This document shows, in pieces, positions 18,701 through 27,818 of a stretch of DNA of 64,000 bases; the first letter of the stretch is position 1; each line of letters opens with the position of its first letter. The notes beneath the pieces are model-generated. The model worked only from the letters and a program-made list of their open reading frames with translations. It was not told the origin of the DNA and did no database searches. Where the stretch lies: contig DATEOF010000065.1 in NCBI GenBank assembly GCA_035274465.1, forward strand, positions 1 to 64,000, given 5' to 3'. Source of the stretch: JADGRF01 sp035274465. Lineage in GTDB: Bacteria > Myxococcota_A > Polyangia > Polyangiales > JAFGIB01. A program made the translations under genes and the position numbers.

Positions 18701-19806
18701 GGCGCCAGCGCGAACAGCTGCCGGCTGAGCGCGCGCACGACGGCATACTCGCCGCCCAGAGCGTCATCCGCGTCCGCGCGCAGGCAGTGAAGGCCCCGCA
18801 GCGTGGCATCCAACACGCAGGCGTCGAGCAAGCGCGAGCGCCCGACTCCGCCCGGACCTTCGAGCACGATGCTGCGGCCGCGCCCCGAGGGCAGCCGCTC
18901 GAAGCGGCGCTGCACGCGCGAGAGCTCGTGCTCGCGTCCCACCAGGCTGGGCGTCGTCAGGTATGCGGCGGCCGCCTGGACTTCGTTCGCGGACACGCCG
19001 TCGATCGCCGCCAAGCGCTGCAACACCTCGGCGGCACTCGCCGGCCGCGCATCCGGGTCGAGCCGTAACAGATCGAGGATCAGCGCGTCGAGCGCGGGTG
19101 GGATGTCCGGCACCTGCGAAGACGGGGGCGAAAAGCCGGCGCGCCAGGCTTCCTGCAGGCCCACGAAATTGCGCGCGTGATGCGCGTGCCGGCCGACCAA
19201 CGCGTAGTAGAGCGTCGCACCGAGCGCATACAGATCGGCGCGACCGTCGAGCGCTTGCAGCTGCAGGCTCTCGGGCGGACAACACGGCGGCGTGCCGACC
19301 AGCAGCTTGCTCGCGCCCATCGCGCTGAGCGCGCCGAAGTCGATCAGCTTGGCGGAGCCGGATGCCGTACAGCGCACGTTGCGCGGGCTGATGTCGCGGT
19401 GCACGAGCCGGCGCGAGTGCAACAGCGACAGCGCCGAGCACACGTCGCGCGCGACCGCGCAGGCGGTGCGCCAGGGCAACGGCGCGAGCTGGTGCAAGTC
19501 GCCGCCGTCGAGGAGCTCCATGGTGTAGAAGGCGCCTTCGGGCGAGAGGCCGAAGTCGTAGACCTCGACCACGCGCGGGTGCGCCAGCTGCGCGAGCGTG
19601 TGGAACTCCAGCTCGAACAACTCGACGTTGCGGCGCTGCTTGACGGGATCGAGGTTCGAGATCAACCGCTTGAGCGCGACGGTACGGTTGCGCACGCGAT
19701 CGGTCGCCGCGTAGACGACGGCCATGCCGCCCTGGCCCAACGGGCCATGCAGCTCGTAGCGGTCGGGTGCGACGGGGCCTTCAGCGCTCAACTGGAGCCA
19801 ACACAT
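15739..19806 (-). CDS. Giant Ser/Thr kinase-ATPase-TPR sensor protein (paralogue B)
   Basis: 1355 residues starting at ATG 19806 (MCWLQLSAEG). Kinase domain about 15-275 with glycine loop LGQGGMAVVY, Lys46, a normal HRD at 136-138 and DFG. An AAA/STAND-like ATPase follows, with P-loop GPGGVGRS (Arg for the Walker A lysine) and Walker B-like VIAVDDFRRIDEPS. Then comes a long helical TPR-like region and a GAF-like C-terminus that diverges from paralogue A. Its stop is 2 bases from the convergent MarR stop. Relative to paralogue A it lies in opposite orientation, and the two enclose the FAH gene and the two-component operon. It probably phosphorylates Ser/Thr targets on a signal sensed by the C-terminal parts. 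Confidence 0.85.
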   Translation of the reverse strand: MCWLQLSAEGPVAPDRYELHGPLGQGGMAVVYAATDRVRNRTVALKRLISNLDPVKQRRNVELFELEFHTLAQLAHPRVVEVYDFGLSPEGAFYTMELLDGGDLHQLAPLPWRTACAVARDVCSALSLLHSRRLVHRDISPRNVRCTASGSAKLIDFGALSAMGASKLLVGTPPCCPPESLQLQALDGRADLYALGATLYYALVGRHAHHARNFVGLQEAWRAGFSPPSSQVPDIPPALDALILDLLRLDPDARPASAAEVLQRLAAIDGVSANEVQAAAAYLTTPSLVGREHELSRVQRRFERLPSGRGRSIVLEGPGGVGRSRLLDACVLDATLRGLHCLRADADDALGGEYAVVRALSRQLFALAPQLAEECARPHLASLSQLLPELESAASPTDGDEAAVRPRLQLAVREWWKALAARRPLVIAVDDFRRIDEPSAALLAVLAAEAVEHPLCLLISIERDAAPSAPAAQKLLLDASQRVSLENLTPEQSEQLLGALFGRVPRLSLLAHRVQPLCAGNPRDLLRLAQHLIDRGLVRYDSGAWILPEELERAPLPSSMAAALSARIAGLRPSARRLADAFALCPDQAFTLSECALLAESRDPAALAADLDALTQAELSKRHGDVFALAHGSWLPLLAATIAPERALLLHERLGELLEARGDGFRAMRHFERAGQDARALDVLVPWVAVQLARARQRDTASRPDFRAPAQGWSETYHVALRACERLGRPAHDKYLLLERLTSISALYGIQDREPMVELLALLARASGLSDYAELASLPAAERLTTALARAQERYQSTPERERTLDPRTAIRELGRATTVATAMIAVGLDLPWARSLPDLAPFAPLSPALSVINMLTAGMRARLSGRIAQARGIYREVIERLSEPDHGVDPVRQKYLSLAVMNVLGTLEAASGIEHCLEWAARIEAHFVYEVNALVIRRLFALFQGDTPAADGFKGQIEALRVQTSSRQVQEGMHLLWEVDAHAWSEDLTRLRHSIEELAPLAERHAGWAPVVRYALAEHHRIRHGAKRALAEIETALLLAQAGEHQSWASMAQSHVRILLDLGQALAAVDKADEYVAAAAAMLGEVPAPLQLARALAYATVGRAEALEIAAGVLCRLHAAGVTGLLLGCAHEAFARCAHALGDVSTFNRELEHCRDSYAAHRSPALSAKYHRLRQLRHAAAGGGRPAGASDTTETSVASRIGLALAACRDKEQRAKLALTFLCRQSGASAGSMFELGGQGPECIASVGETTAAAVAELLPRIQMYWMEETENIDTTDTDSQVEEAPQAWSDSSGRLHRPILLSHRTSDNRIAVTGVALLCVPPHAKFSYPAETAAEISRFAADVGDSSVVVLFD

Positions 19807-19898
19807 GATGGTACGTAGAATTGGCGGCGGCGCAGAAGGTCGGCGCTCACGCGACATGTAGTAGGCAGCGCGCAGGCGCCGTGGTAGGCCAGAGGTCC

Positions 19899-20597
19899 AT
19901 GACACGCATCGCACTGATCGGCGACTACGACCCCGCCTCCTCCAGCCACGCCGCCACCAACTCGGCGCTACGTCATGCCGCCGACCGCTTGAAGGTCGAG
20001 GTCAGCTCGGGTTGGGTCGCGACGCCGTCGCTCGACGACAGCATGTTCGAGCACTTCGCCGCGATCTGGATCGCGCCCGGCAGCCCGTACAAGGACATGG
20101 AACGCGTGCTGTCGGCGATCCGCTTCGCGCGCGAGCACGCGGTGCCGTGCCTCGGCACCTGCGGCGGCTTCCAGCACATGGTGATCGAGTACGCGCGCAA
20201 CGTGCTGGGCCTGGCCGGCGCGCAGCACGGCGAGTACGCCCCGGGTCAGGCGGATGCGTTCATCACGCCGCTGGCCTGTTCACTCGCCGGGCGCAGCATG
20301 AACCTGACGTTCAAGGCCGACTCGCGCGTGGCCGATGCGTACGGCAGCACGTCGGCCACCGAGCAATACTACTGCTCGTTCGGCGTGAACCCCGAGCGCG
20401 TAGCAGAGCTGAAGAGCGGCCCGCTGCAAGTCAGCGGATCGGACGCCGAGGGTGAAGTGCGCGTGATCGAGCTACCCGATCATCCGTTCTTCCTCGGGAC
20501 GCTGTTCTTGCCGCAGCTGCGCTCGCTGCCCGGACGACCGCACCCGCTGATCAGCGCGTTCGTGCGCGCTGCCGTCAAGCGCGGGAAAACGCTGTGA
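19899..20597 (+). CDS. CTP synthase C-terminal-region-related glutaminase-fold protein
   Basis: 232 residues that resemble only the glutamine amidotransferase half of PyrG. The nucleophile elbow CLGTCGGFQHMVIEYARNV is present with Cys88. In PyrG the His-Glu dyad is in QFHPEF; here the aligned segment reads LFLPQL, so both residues are replaced. It therefore probably lacks normal glutaminase activity, although the Cys is kept. A family with this name is known in which some members carry selenocysteine. Start 19899 has GAGG just upstream; the longer frame from 19821 is unlikely. Its 3' end overlaps the convergent phosphotransferase gene by 23 bases. Confidence 0.8.
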   Translation: MTRIALIGDYDPASSSHAATNSALRHAADRLKVEVSSGWVATPSLDDSMFEHFAAIWIAPGSPYKDMERVLSAIRFAREHAVPCLGTCGGFQHMVIEYARNVLGLAGAQHGEYAPGQADAFITPLACSLAGRSMNLTFKADSRVADAYGSTSATEQYYCSFGVNPERVAELKSGPLQVSGSDAEGEVRVIELPDHPFFLGTLFLPQLRSLPGRPHPLISAFVRAAVKRGKTL

Positions 20598-22095
20598 GCG
20601 CAGCGTCGACGTCGCGCGTCGTATCCAGCCTCACGCCTTCCCCATCGCGCAGCGGCTCGTAGCGCTGTTTGAACGCCTCGAATACTTCGCTGCGGCCGTC
20701 GCTCACCGAAGGGCCCTTCGCACGTTCCGCGAGCCTCGCTGTGATGACGTCTTCCGGCGCCCAGCACTCGATGAAACGAAAAGCCACGCCGCGTCGCTCG
20801 GCCAGCGCGCGCAGGGCATCGCGCTGCTTGCGCTCACTGAACGATGCGTCGAGCACCACCGATCTGCCCGAGGCGAGCACGACCTCGCCCAACCGCAGCA
20901 GCTCGGCGTAGACCTGCTCGCTCTTCTCCGGCGCGTACTCGCCGCGGAAGGCTCCGTCGCGCAGCGGCTGCGTCGGCTGCACACCCGCCAGCTGCTTGCG
21001 CAAGCGGTCGCTGCTGATCACCGGCGCCGAGAGCAGCCTTCCGAGCCTGTCTGCTGCCGTGCTCTTGCCTGCAGCGATGTAGCCCCCCACTGCGAGAAGG
21101 CGCGGCGGCGCGAGCGGCTCGCGCGTGCAGGCTTCCGAGAGCAAGTAGTACTTGCGCGCCTGTGCGTGGGCGCGGCTGCGCGCATCCTCGCTGTCGGCGC
21201 TCTGCTCCATGATCGAGCTGACCTTGCCGCGCACGTAGGCGCGGTAGCTCTGGTAGAAGTCGAGCAGCGCGTAGAGGTCGTAGTCGCCGCTCTCGCGCGC
21301 GTAGTACGCGACCAGGGCCTCACTCAGATCACTGCGCTCGTGCCAGCTCAAGTCCATGGCCAGGAAGGCGATGTCGGCGCAGACGTCGGCGTAGCGGAAG
21401 CGCTCGTTGAACTCGATGCAATCGATGATCTCGACCTCGCCGTGCGCGTGCAGGTAGCAATGCTCGAGGCGCAGATCGCCGTGGCCGTCGCGGATGCGCC
21501 CGCGCGCGATCCGCTCGGCGAACACTCGCTCGCGCTCGCGCAAGAAGCGCAGCTGCCACTGCTCGAGCGCCGAGAGCTCGGCAAGGGCGAGGGCGAGCGG
21601 TGCGCTGTCGCGGGTTTGCTCGAAGTTCTCGCGCACGTTGCCTTCGATCACCGACCGCGTTCCGAAGCGCTCGGTCTCGGTGTCGCAGCGGGCCTCGGCG
21701 TGGAAGCGCGCGATGCGCACGGCGATGCGCTCGAGCTCATCGTGGCCGAGGCGGCCGGCTCGCAAGCGCACGTCCGCTGCGTCGTCGTCGGACAGCCGCC
21801 GCATCTCGACCGCGTAGTCGACGACCTCACCCTCGCCGCGCACCCGGTGCACGCCCTGCGCGTCGCGCGTCACCGGTACCACGCCCAGATACACGCCAGG
21901 CGCCAGGCGCCGGTTCAAAGTAACCTCGGCGTGGCAGTAATGCTCCCGACGTTCGAGCGAGGTGAAGTCGAGGAAGCCGAGCTGGACCGGTTTCTTCAGC
22001 TTGTAGACGAGGTCTTCCGCGAGGAACACGCGGGAGATGTGGGTCTCGCGCAGCGCGAAGCCCTGGGCTTGGAGATCCTGTTCGATCGTGGCCAT
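20575..22095 (-). CDS. Bifunctional aminoglycoside-phosphotransferase-like / P-loop kinase protein
   Basis: 506 residues in two halves. The N-terminal about 330 residues resemble the aminoglycoside phosphotransferase / choline kinase fold, with the catalytic loop DGHGDLRLEHCYL and the metal-binding IIDCIEFNERFRYADVCADIAFL. The C-terminal half is a small P-loop kinase with Walker A GGYIAAGKST and a zeta-toxin-like layout. Such fusions are widespread in bacteria and usually have no known substrate; a role in resistance should not be assumed from the name. It follows the HAD gene by 31 bases on the same strand. Confidence 0.85.
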   Translation of the reverse strand: MATIEQDLQAQGFALRETHISRVFLAEDLVYKLKKPVQLGFLDFTSLERREHYCHAEVTLNRRLAPGVYLGVVPVTRDAQGVHRVRGEGEVVDYAVEMRRLSDDDAADVRLRAGRLGHDELERIAVRIARFHAEARCDTETERFGTRSVIEGNVRENFEQTRDSAPLALALAELSALEQWQLRFLRERERVFAERIARGRIRDGHGDLRLEHCYLHAHGEVEIIDCIEFNERFRYADVCADIAFLAMDLSWHERSDLSEALVAYYARESGDYDLYALLDFYQSYRAYVRGKVSSIMEQSADSEDARSRAHAQARKYYLLSEACTREPLAPPRLLAVGGYIAAGKSTAADRLGRLLSAPVISSDRLRKQLAGVQPTQPLRDGAFRGEYAPEKSEQVYAELLRLGEVVLASGRSVVLDASFSERKQRDALRALAERRGVAFRFIECWAPEDVITARLAERAKGPSVSDGRSEVFEAFKQRYEPLRDGEGVRLDTTRDVDAALTAFSRA

Positions 22096-22126
22096 GTGTT
22101 CACTTCATGCAACTCTCGGACCTCGC

Positions 22127-22837
22127 TCACCACGCCGCTATCAGCTGCGGGAGCTCGCTCAGCTGCTGGATGGTCGCGTCGGGGCGCACGTCACCCAGCG
22201 CGGGCGAGCCGGCGTGCGGGCGAAAGACCGTGCGCATGCCGATCTGTTGCGCACCCCGGATGTCGTCGATCGGGCGATCGCCCACCATGACTGCGCGCTG
22301 TGCGGACACGCCCAGCCGGCCCAGCACGTGCTGGAACGCTTCGGCGTGGGGTTTGCTGTGCGACATGTTGGAGGTGTACGCGCGTACGTCGATCAGCGGC
22401 GCGAGCGAGTCGCGCTCGAGGAAGTGCTCGTGGAAGCTCTCGGGCCAGTGCGTGTTGGACAGCAAGCCGATCTTGATGCCCGCGGCGCGCAGCGCCTGGA
22501 GCGCCGGGACCGCATCGGCGTGGTGGCGGATATGCGGAGTCCAGGCGTCCAGGTGGCGTTGTGCCGCCTCGCTGATCACGGCGGTGGTGACATCCAGTCC
22601 GAGCGCCTTCGATTCGCTGGCCAGGATGTCGGCGAGCGTGCCGGTGCGCCCGGTCTCGACCACGCTCTTCCAGTAGCGCAGCTCCGCCGCCAGTAGCTTG
22701 TCGCGCAGCTCATCGCGATCGCGCCCGGTGGCGCGCGCGAGGTGGTCCGCCGCCAAGTGCCACATGTCGATCAGCTCGATGTCGGCGTAGATCGACAGCG
22801 TGCCTCCCCAGTCGAACACCACGGCCTCGATACACAT
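22127..22837 (-). CDS. HAD-superfamily hydrolase-like protein
   Basis: 236 residues. Motif I is FDWGGTL: the nucleophile Asp9 is present, but the second Asp of DxD, the general acid of HAD phosphatases, is Gly11. Motif II is LLSNT, the motif III Lys is in SHSKPHAEAF, and motif IV is VGDRPIDDIRGA. The helical cap sits between motifs I and II. With the second Asp missing, phosphatase activity may be weak or replaced by another reaction. Start 22837 is set by the motif I spacing; the longer frame is GlnD-promoter sequence. It is divergent from glnD. Confidence 0.82.
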   Translation of the reverse strand: MCIEAVVFDWGGTLSIYADIELIDMWHLAADHLARATGRDRDELRDKLLAAELRYWKSVVETGRTGTLADILASESKALGLDVTTAVISEAAQRHLDAWTPHIRHHADAVPALQALRAAGIKIGLLSNTHWPESFHEHFLERDSLAPLIDVRAYTSNMSHSKPHAEAFQHVLGRLGVSAQRAVMVGDRPIDDIRGAQQIGMRTVFRPHAGSPALGDVRPDATIQQLSELPQLIAAW

Positions 22838-23043
22838 GCGAATCCGGTTCCTTTCCCGCGGCGGGAGCCTGCCATGCAGGCGCGGCGAGCGCTGCAGTTT
22901 CATGTCTGCCACGTAACTTATGCGCAGGCCCAAACCTATCGGGGCTCGCTCGGCCACGACCACGTTTGGAAACAACCGGGAAAGCCTCCGGTTACACGCG
23001 CTCCTCTAGGCTGGCGGAACACGACCTCGCCTGGAGCGTGCAG

Positions 23044-25797
23044 ATGGCCGAAGACCTGAATGTATCCGGCGCATTGAACGGCGGCGGCCGCAGCGCACGC
23101 GTGAAGGCACACCTGGACGGCCAGCTGCGCGAGTTGTCTGGCCTGTTCGCCGATCCGGATACCGCAGGGCGTAAGTTGGCTCGCCGTTACTCGCAGCTCA
23201 TGGACGAGCTGCTCCGCACGCTGTTTCAGAGCGCCCACCGCGACGGGCCGACGCCTGCGGTGTTGTTCGCCGCCGTCGGCGGCTACGGTCGCGAGCTGCT
23301 CGGCTGGAAGAGCGACATCGACGTGCGCTTCCTGACCCGAAGTGAACCGGAGCGGCTACAAGAGCTCGCCGAAGGCATGCTCTACCCACTCTGGGATGCC
23401 GGGATCAGCATCGGGCACCAGGTGATCACGCCCGCACAAGCGTCGAATGACGCGCTGACCGATCTACCGACCGCCACCGCGTTGCTCGACTTCCGGCCCA
23501 TCTGCGGCGATCTCACGCTCGAGCCGCTGCTCAAGCAACGCGCCTTCGCGGGTGTGTTCTCGACCGGTCGGCTCGCCGAGTTCATCGGCCGGTTGCGTGC
23601 CGAGGCCGCCGGCCGCCATCAGCGGCTGCACGACTCGGTGTACCTGCTCGAGCCCGACGTGAAGAACGGCGCGGGCGGACTGCGCGATCTGGACCTGGCG
23701 CAGTGGGCGGCCGTCGCACGCTGGCAGACCGCGGACCCACACGAGCTGCAGCGGCTCGGCGTGCTGGTCGCACGCGAGGCCGAGGAGATCGGCCGCGCCT
23801 GCGAGTTCCTGTGGAGCGTCCGCAACCGCCTGCACCGCGCCGCGGGCCGCCGCAGCGATCGCCTGACGTTCGGCCAGCAGGAGACGATCGCGCGCGACCT
23901 GGGCTACCGCGCGAAGGTGGGCGCTGCGCCGGGCACGAGCGACGAGCAGAACGCCGGCGCGATGGCCGAAGCGTTCATGCAGGACTACTACCGGCACGCG
24001 CGCGTGATCACACGCGCCAGCGAGCAGCTCCTGGATCGCGCCACGCCGCGCATGACCAACAGCCCGCTGCCGCTGACAGACCTCGGCCGCGGGCTTCGCA
24101 TGTACGGCGACTCGATTACACTGAGCGACAGTGCCGCGCTACGCAACGACCCTGCACTGGCCATGCGTTTGTTCGCGACCGCGCTCGGCCGCAAGTGCCC
24201 GGTGCTGTCCGAGGCCCGCGATGCGGTAGCCCGCGAGAGCGCGGACCCCAGCTTCGGCGCCGCGCTGCGTCAGAGCCGCGAAGCAGCACAGCTGTTCGTG
24301 CGCATGCTCGTGACCAGCAAGCACTCACCGTTCCGCACCGAGTCGGTGCTGACCGAGCTGCACGACGTGGGTTTGCTGGTGGCCATGATCCCGGAGTTTT
24401 CGCCGGTCGTCGGCCGCGCGCACCACGATGTCTACCACGTGTTCACGGTGGACGTTCACTCGGTGGCTGCGGTCGACCACCTTCGCGCGCTCCTGCGCGG
24501 CGATCTGTCCGACAAGCAACCGCTGGCCAGCCGACTGATCCATGAGCTCCCGCGCCGCGAGGTATTGTTCCTCGCCGCGCTGCTGCACGACATCGGCAAG
24601 GCCGTCCGCGGCAAGGATCACGCGCGCCGTGGCGCCGAGATGGCGCGCGGCATCCTGGTGCGGCTGGGCTTGTCCGCGATCGACGTCGAAGAGGTCTCGC
24701 GGCTGGTCCGCGAGCACTTGACCATGTACCTGGTCGCGATGCGCCGCGATCTCGAGGACCCGCGTACGGTGAGCGAATTCGCGAGCCGCGTACAAGGTCG
24801 CGGCGGGCTGACCGCGCTGTACCTGCTGACGGTCGCCGACCTGTGCACGACCAGCCCGACCTCGATGACTCGCTGGAAGAGCAGCATGCTCGAGTCGTTG
24901 TTCCGCGCGACCGACCGCCTGCTGGGTGGCGATCCTCCGTTCGACCATGAACAGCTCCAACGCCTCCGCGAAGACGCCGCGCGCCACTGGGACCCGGGGC
25001 TGCCCGAGCGCTTCCTGCACGAGTTCTGCGACAGCATGCCCGAGCGGTATCTGCTGACGAACACGTCGGCCGAGATCGCGGCGCACGCCAAGGTCGCCCT
25101 GGAGGGGCGCGGCGAAGCGGTGACGGCGGCGATCGTGCCGTCGCGGCATCCCGATGTGGCCGAGCTGTGCGTGGTCACCGAGGGCAAGCCGGCGGAGGAA
25201 GCCGGGTTGTGCGTCGTGGCTGGCGATCGGCCGGGGCTGTTGGCCGCGATCACGGCGGCGCTCGCGGCCAATCGACTGGACATCTACGCGGCGCAGATCC
25301 ACTCGCGCAAGCTCGCGGGCGGCGCGCTCCAGGCCGTGGATCTGTTCTGGGTGCGCGATCGGATCGAAGGCGCGTCGGGCGTGGATGCCGTCCTGCCGAA
25401 GCTGCGGAGAGACCTGCGCAACGTGATCACGGGCGGAGTGAACCCACGCGAGCTCTTGTCGACGCGCAAGCCTCCGAGGTGGAGCGTCCGGCCCTCGCCC
25501 AAGGTGTCGACCGAGGTGCTGATCGACAACGCGGAAGCGCCGGCGCACACCGTGATCGAAGTGTTCGCGAAGGATCAAGCCGGCGTGCTGTTCGCGATCG
25601 CCCAGGCGATGCACGACCTGGGATTGACGATCGCAGTCGCGAAGGTCAGCACCGAGGGCGAGCGCGCGGCGGACGTGTTCTACGTGACCGAGGCGGACGG
25701 CCGGAAGCTGGAGTCGGAGGAACGGATCGAGGAAGTACGCCGGGCCTTGTTGTCAGCGCTGGAGCCGGTGACGGCGTTGCACGAGGGGCAGGCGTGA
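23044..25797 (+). CDS. glnD: Bifunctional PII uridylyltransferase / uridylyl-removing enzyme
   Basis: 917 residues, matching the family's usual 850-930. Nucleotidyltransferase domain with GGYGR at 79-83 and Asp91/Asp93 (SDID); the GAGGLRDLDLAQW helix typical of GlnD; HD domain with LLHDIGK near 515; and two C-terminal ACT domains beginning near GLCVVAGDRPGLL and IEVFAKDQAGVLF. It modifies PII according to glutamine level and so controls nitrogen assimilation. The start at 23044 has GGAG seven bases upstream; the longer TTG-started frame is less likely. No glnB or glnA lies in the window. Confidence 0.95.
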   Translation: MAEDLNVSGALNGGGRSARVKAHLDGQLRELSGLFADPDTAGRKLARRYSQLMDELLRTLFQSAHRDGPTPAVLFAAVGGYGRELLGWKSDIDVRFLTRSEPERLQELAEGMLYPLWDAGISIGHQVITPAQASNDALTDLPTATALLDFRPICGDLTLEPLLKQRAFAGVFSTGRLAEFIGRLRAEAAGRHQRLHDSVYLLEPDVKNGAGGLRDLDLAQWAAVARWQTADPHELQRLGVLVAREAEEIGRACEFLWSVRNRLHRAAGRRSDRLTFGQQETIARDLGYRAKVGAAPGTSDEQNAGAMAEAFMQDYYRHARVITRASEQLLDRATPRMTNSPLPLTDLGRGLRMYGDSITLSDSAALRNDPALAMRLFATALGRKCPVLSEARDAVARESADPSFGAALRQSREAAQLFVRMLVTSKHSPFRTESVLTELHDVGLLVAMIPEFSPVVGRAHHDVYHVFTVDVHSVAAVDHLRALLRGDLSDKQPLASRLIHELPRREVLFLAALLHDIGKAVRGKDHARRGAEMARGILVRLGLSAIDVEEVSRLVREHLTMYLVAMRRDLEDPRTVSEFASRVQGRGGLTALYLLTVADLCTTSPTSMTRWKSSMLESLFRATDRLLGGDPPFDHEQLQRLREDAARHWDPGLPERFLHEFCDSMPERYLLTNTSAEIAAHAKVALEGRGEAVTAAIVPSRHPDVAELCVVTEGKPAEEAGLCVVAGDRPGLLAAITAALAANRLDIYAAQIHSRKLAGGALQAVDLFWVRDRIEGASGVDAVLPKLRRDLRNVITGGVNPRELLSTRKPPRWSVRPSPKVSTEVLIDNAEAPAHTVIEVFAKDQAGVLFAIAQAMHDLGLTIAVAKVSTEGERAADVFYVTEADGRKLESEERIEEVRRALLSALEPVTALHEGQA

Positions 25798-25815
25798 TTG
25801 AAGGCTCGGAGCGTT

Positions 25816-25833
25816 GACGTGGACGTGGACGAC
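25816..25833 (+). repeat. GACGTG hexamer microrepeat
   Basis: Three tandem near-perfect copies of GACGTG, in the 62-base spacer between convergent genes. A related run, CCACGTCCACGTCCACG, occurs at 50693-50709 in another spacer. Likely a short intergenic repeat type of this genome. Confidence 0.5.
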
Positions 25834-25859
25834 CAGGATCACGATCACGTGTCTCTCTG

Positions 25860-27818
25860 CTAACGTGCGATTCTGCTCGCGGTGCGCGACGCCAGGCTCA
25901 TGCAGCTGATCATCGGGTTGACGCCGGGCGCAGTCGGGAAGGCGCTGGTGTCGCCGATCCAGACTCCGTGCGTGTCGTGCAGCTCGCCGTCCGGGTTCGC
26001 GCAGCTGGTGTTGGGGTCGCGGCCCATGCGCGCCGAGCCCATTTGATGCGCGCTGAACAGGCTCTGCGCGTTCGGCACCTTCGGTGCGACCTGCAGTTCA
26101 CGCAGCCAGACCTCGAGGTCCTTGCCGCGTTGCCATTCCAGCGCTTCGATCCTGCCCGCCGCGCGGATCTCGTCTGCACCGGCGGCTTCGTGGATGCGCG
26201 CGAGCTCGTACGAGCCGCGCAGCAGGTGTGCTTGATCGAGCGCGTCGTCCACCGGGTAGGTGAACATGCCGTTGCCGTCCGGACCGAGCGTGACTCTGCC
26301 GTGGCCGCGGTCGCGGATGATCGCGATCAGCGTCGCCAACCGGTTGCTCTCGGACATGCGCTGCTTGTGCTCGCGGCCGGAGCGCCAGGGTTGCGCCGCC
26401 GCCAGCGTGGCGAGGCTGTGGTGCGTGCCTTCGATCAAAAAGCCGTAGTCGGACTCGAGCCGCGCGAACTGGTCGCAGACGGCTGCTTGCGGCGGCCCCC
26501 ACCAGGCGGCCTGGTCTTCGGCGTAGCGCGCCGTGACGCCGATGCACGGGTGAAGTCGCAAGTACTGGCCGGCCGCAGGTCCGCCGATGCCCGAGCGCAG
26601 CAAGAGCGCAGGCGTCTCGAGCGCGCCGCAGGCCGCGACCACCGTCGGCGCACGCACGGTCAGCTTCGCCCGCCGGCCGTCCGCACGCAGGACCACGGCC
26701 TCCACGCCGGTCGCGCGGCCCGCACTGTGGGTGATGCGCTCGGCCCGCGTTCGCACGAGGATGCGCGCACCGAGCGCGTACGCGTCCTGCAGGTACGTGT
26801 TCAGCGTGCTCTGCCGGCTGCCCGTGAGATCGCCGTAGCCGTGATAGCCCGCAGTATCGGCGTCGTACTTCCTCGGATCGACGTTGCGGAAGGTGCGAAC
26901 GAAGTTGTAGCCCAGCCTGCGCGCGCCGGCCTCGAAGCGCAGGTGCGGTCCATTCAGATCGCTGCACGCATCGTTGACCTGCAACCTTTGCCACACACCG
27001 TCGATGTGCGCCGTGAACTCGGGACTGCTCAAGCCGTCCAGGCCGTGCTCGCGTTCCCATTCTGCGCGCACCCACTCCGGCGGACGCAGGCAGTTCTCCC
27101 AGTTGACCAGCGTGCCGCCACCGAGCGCACTGCCCGCGATCACCCGCACCGTGTCATCGACCGTCGGGTTGTAGCCGCCCCGCCAATAGAGGTTGCGGTG
27201 GCTCCACAGCTCCAGGTGATTGAAGTCGGACTCGTTGTAGTAACCGCCGGCCTCGAGCACCACCACGTTCTTGCCGCGCCGTGCCAGCTCGCCCGCGATC
27301 ACACCGCCGCCCGCGCCCGAGCCCACCACGCACACATCGGCATCAAGCAGCACTTCGTCGTCTTCGATCGAGAGCGGTCGGATCGGCTTGTCGGTCGGGC
27401 TCGCAGCCCTCAGCGGCCCCGGATAACTGATGGCAGGCCAGTTGGCGTTCCGGCCCTGCAGGTCCGGCATGCAGTAACACAGCGCCAGGATCATGCGCAT
27501 CAGCCCGCCGACGCCGATGCGCGTCTGCGGCGAGCCGTTGTACACGGCCATCAACATCTTCTCGCGCGCGTCTTGCTGCGCGCCCGTAAAGCCCATGGCC
27601 GACAGCGCATCCAATAGCTGCAGCGTGCCGGCGCGCTGGACCGGCGGGACGTGGTTCTCCAGCACGTCGAGCAGCGCCAGGTGCACGCCCTGGTCGCTCG
27701 CCGCGCGGCGCCACAGGCCATGCGGGTCGGACTCGACGTTCAACGCCGGAAACAACGTGTCGCACAACGAGCGCAAGCAATCACGCCGGGTTTCGTTCCA
27801 TGGCGAGCTGTTCGACAT
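25860..27818 (-). CDS. GMC-family oxidoreductase (long-chain alcohol oxidase-like)
   Basis: 652 residues. The N-terminal about 155 residues precede the FAD fold and contain a hydrophobic stretch (MRMILALCYCM). The dinucleotide motif VVGSGAGGGVIAGELARRG is at 165-183, followed by VVVLEAGG. The GMC signature region AGSALGGGTLVNWENCLRPP is intact, and the C-terminal catalytic region SAHQMGSARMG and PGVNPMISCMSLA carries the expected His and Asn. The helical extension before the FAD domain is as in long-chain alcohol oxidases. It should oxidise a primary alcohol or sterol-like substrate, reducing oxygen or another acceptor. It is divergent from the aminotransferase gene and convergent with glnD. 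Confidence 0.88.
   Translation of the reverse strand: MSNSSPWNETRRDCLRSLCDTLFPALNVESDPHGLWRRAASDQGVHLALLDVLENHVPPVQRAGTLQLLDALSAMGFTGAQQDAREKMLMAVYNGSPQTRIGVGGLMRMILALCYCMPDLQGRNANWPAISYPGPLRAASPTDKPIRPLSIEDDEVLLDADVCVVGSGAGGGVIAGELARRGKNVVVLEAGGYYNESDFNHLELWSHRNLYWRGGYNPTVDDTVRVIAGSALGGGTLVNWENCLRPPEWVRAEWEREHGLDGLSSPEFTAHIDGVWQRLQVNDACSDLNGPHLRFEAGARRLGYNFVRTFRNVDPRKYDADTAGYHGYGDLTGSRQSTLNTYLQDAYALGARILVRTRAERITHSAGRATGVEAVVLRADGRRAKLTVRAPTVVAACGALETPALLLRSGIGGPAAGQYLRLHPCIGVTARYAEDQAAWWGPPQAAVCDQFARLESDYGFLIEGTHHSLATLAAAQPWRSGREHKQRMSESNRLATLIAIIRDRGHGRVTLGPDGNGMFTYPVDDALDQAHLLRGSYELARIHEAAGADEIRAAGRIEALEWQRGKDLEVWLRELQVAPKVPNAQSLFSAHQMGSARMGRDPNTSCANPDGELHDTHGVWIGDTSAFPTAPGVNPMISCMSLASRTASRIAR

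Noticed and set aside
20575..22095. Antibiotic resistance gene
   Set aside because: The phosphotransferase fold and name suggest aminoglycoside resistance, but this fused family is chromosomal and not tied to resistance.
24325..25614. 429-residue minus-strand frame opposite glnD
   Set aside because: Antisense to conserved glnD; no recognisable protein.
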